Part shown: positions 5,029 to 5,524 of the stretch, piece after piece
Layout of the letters: each line of letters starts with the position of its first letter
Numbering within the stretch: position 1 is the first letter of the stretch
Source of the DNA: Candidatus Woesearchaeota archaeon
Lineage (GTDB): Archaea; Nanobdellota; Nanobdellia; Woesearchaeales; GW2011-AR15
Reading direction: 5' to 3'
Assembly: GCA_023701075.1 (NCBI GenBank)
Contig: JAMPXQ010000095.1
Span: 1-5,524 of the forward strand
DNA: 5,524 nucleotides
Program-made: the position numbers and the translations under genes
Notes under the pieces: model-generated
Databases searched by the model: none
Told to the model about the DNA's origin: nothing
What the model saw: the letters and a program-made list of their open reading frames with translations, nothing else

Positions 5029-5524
5029 ATGAAAAAAAAAGTAATGTTTTATAGTAGCTCTATACTTTTTCTTAATCTATTAGCGGTTTCTGTCTCTGCG
5101 CAGAATATGCTCAGCAAGGCGCTAGCACCATTGGCGACACTTGATTTCTGGACTGCATATCTGAATACTTCAAGCATAATGGACTTTGTCCTGTCATTCG
5201 TCTTGATGGAGAATCTCTTCAAGGATATATTAAAAAAAAGGGAATTTCCTCCTCAGATAATAAGGGTCCTTGCAATCATATTTTCACTTGGTGTTGTGAT
5301 TGCATTAGATAAATTAAGGACAAACTTAGTGTATTTCATGTGGCCAATAATGCTTCTTGGAGTAGGCTTTTACTTGATTAAGAATTTCACTTCAGAGAAT
5401 AAGATGCTTATCACCGGAATAGGATTCTTGGTGATGGCAAAGATAATGGAACTTGTCAAGGCCATGGTCCCAGCAGCAGGGACGTTTCCTTTTTGGGATT
5501 TGATATATATTGCGTTTTATGCAG
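5029..5524 (+). CDS. Unrecognised polytopic membrane protein, N-terminal part (3' end outside the window)
   Basis: The frame is open from the ATG at 5029 to the right edge, giving 165 residues without a stop. The N-terminus has KKK at 2-4, a hydrophobic core at about 11-20 and SVSA-Q at 21-25. This looks like a Sec signal peptide cleaved after A24, though it could instead be an uncleaved first helix. Further hydrophobic helices lie at about 48-63, 76-93, 100-117, 127-144 and from 154 to the edge. Short basic loops (KDILKKRE at 65-72, DKLRTN at 94-99) alternate with them. I recognise no catalytic motif. The strong BRE/TATA pair upstream supports the start and suggests good expression. The start codon is followed by nine A (5032-5040), which encode the three Lys and are prone to sequencing or polymerase slippage. 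The gene is divergent from the 256-aa gene and may share its regulation. It lacks the Lys/Arg-Gly cleavage site of a class III signal, so it is unlikely to be a substrate of the prepilin peptidase. Confidence 0.8.
   Translation, partial: MKKKVMFYSSSILFLNLLAVSVSAQNMLSKALAPLATLDFWTAYLNTSSIMDFVLSFVLMENLFKDILKKREFPPQIIRVLAIIFSLGVVIALDKLRTNLVYFMWPIMLLGVGFYLIKNFTSENKMLITGIGFLVMAKIMELVKAMVPAAGTFPFWDLIYIAFYA

Noticed and set aside
5029..5524. Right-edge protein as a substrate of the prepilin peptidase
   Set aside because: Its N-terminus has KKK and an SVSA-Q type signal peptidase I site but no Lys/Arg-Gly before the hydrophobic stretch, as a class III signal would need.

Overview
The window looks archaeal, most likely from a small-genome lineage of the DPANN type; the phylum is a guess. 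Three things support this. There is a Ski2/Mtr4-like RNA helicase with a C-terminal DSHCT region. There is an A24 prepilin peptidase with the archaeal-type C-terminal extension. Good archaeal TATA boxes (TTTATATA, TTTATAAA) stand in front of the genes, and Shine-Dalgarno sequences are absent. Arginine is written mostly with AGG/AGA. No rRNA, tRNA, CRISPR array or insertion sequence was seen.

Layout. Positions 2-643 (+) hold the 3' part of an unrecognised gene cut by the left edge. After a 121-bp AT-rich gap comes a complete 635-aa Ski2-like helicase at 765-2672 (+). A 239-bp convergent gap (2673-2911) follows. It holds T-tract terminators for both directions, a 16-bp dyad and a small repeat cluster. 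Three genes then run on the minus strand: an unknown 256-aa alanine/glycine-rich protein (4119-4889), an 82-aa two-helix membrane protein with a Met/His-rich N-terminus (3808-4056), and the prepilin peptidase (2912-3772). A divergent region (4890-5028) separates them from a membrane protein that starts at 5029 (+) and runs off the right edge.

How the genes work together. The three minus-strand genes are tightly packed, but each appears to have its own TATA box, so they need not form one operon. In four of the five complete promoters the TATA box is centred 26-28 nt before the start codon. That is the TATA-to-transcription-start distance in archaea, so these messages should be leaderless. The same ruler moves the start of the 82-aa gene from a TTG at 4068 to the ATG at 4056. 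Both divergent promoters at 4890-5028 carry an inverted repeat between TATA box and start codon, which suggests repressor control. The helicase is predicted to act in RNA processing or decay, and the peptidase to mature type IV pilin-like or archaellin-like precursors. No pilin gene is visible here.

No clearly new multi-gene system is evident. The most promising unknowns are the 256-aa gene with its divergent, dyad-bearing promoter partner, and the 82-aa Met/His-rich membrane protein next to the peptidase.
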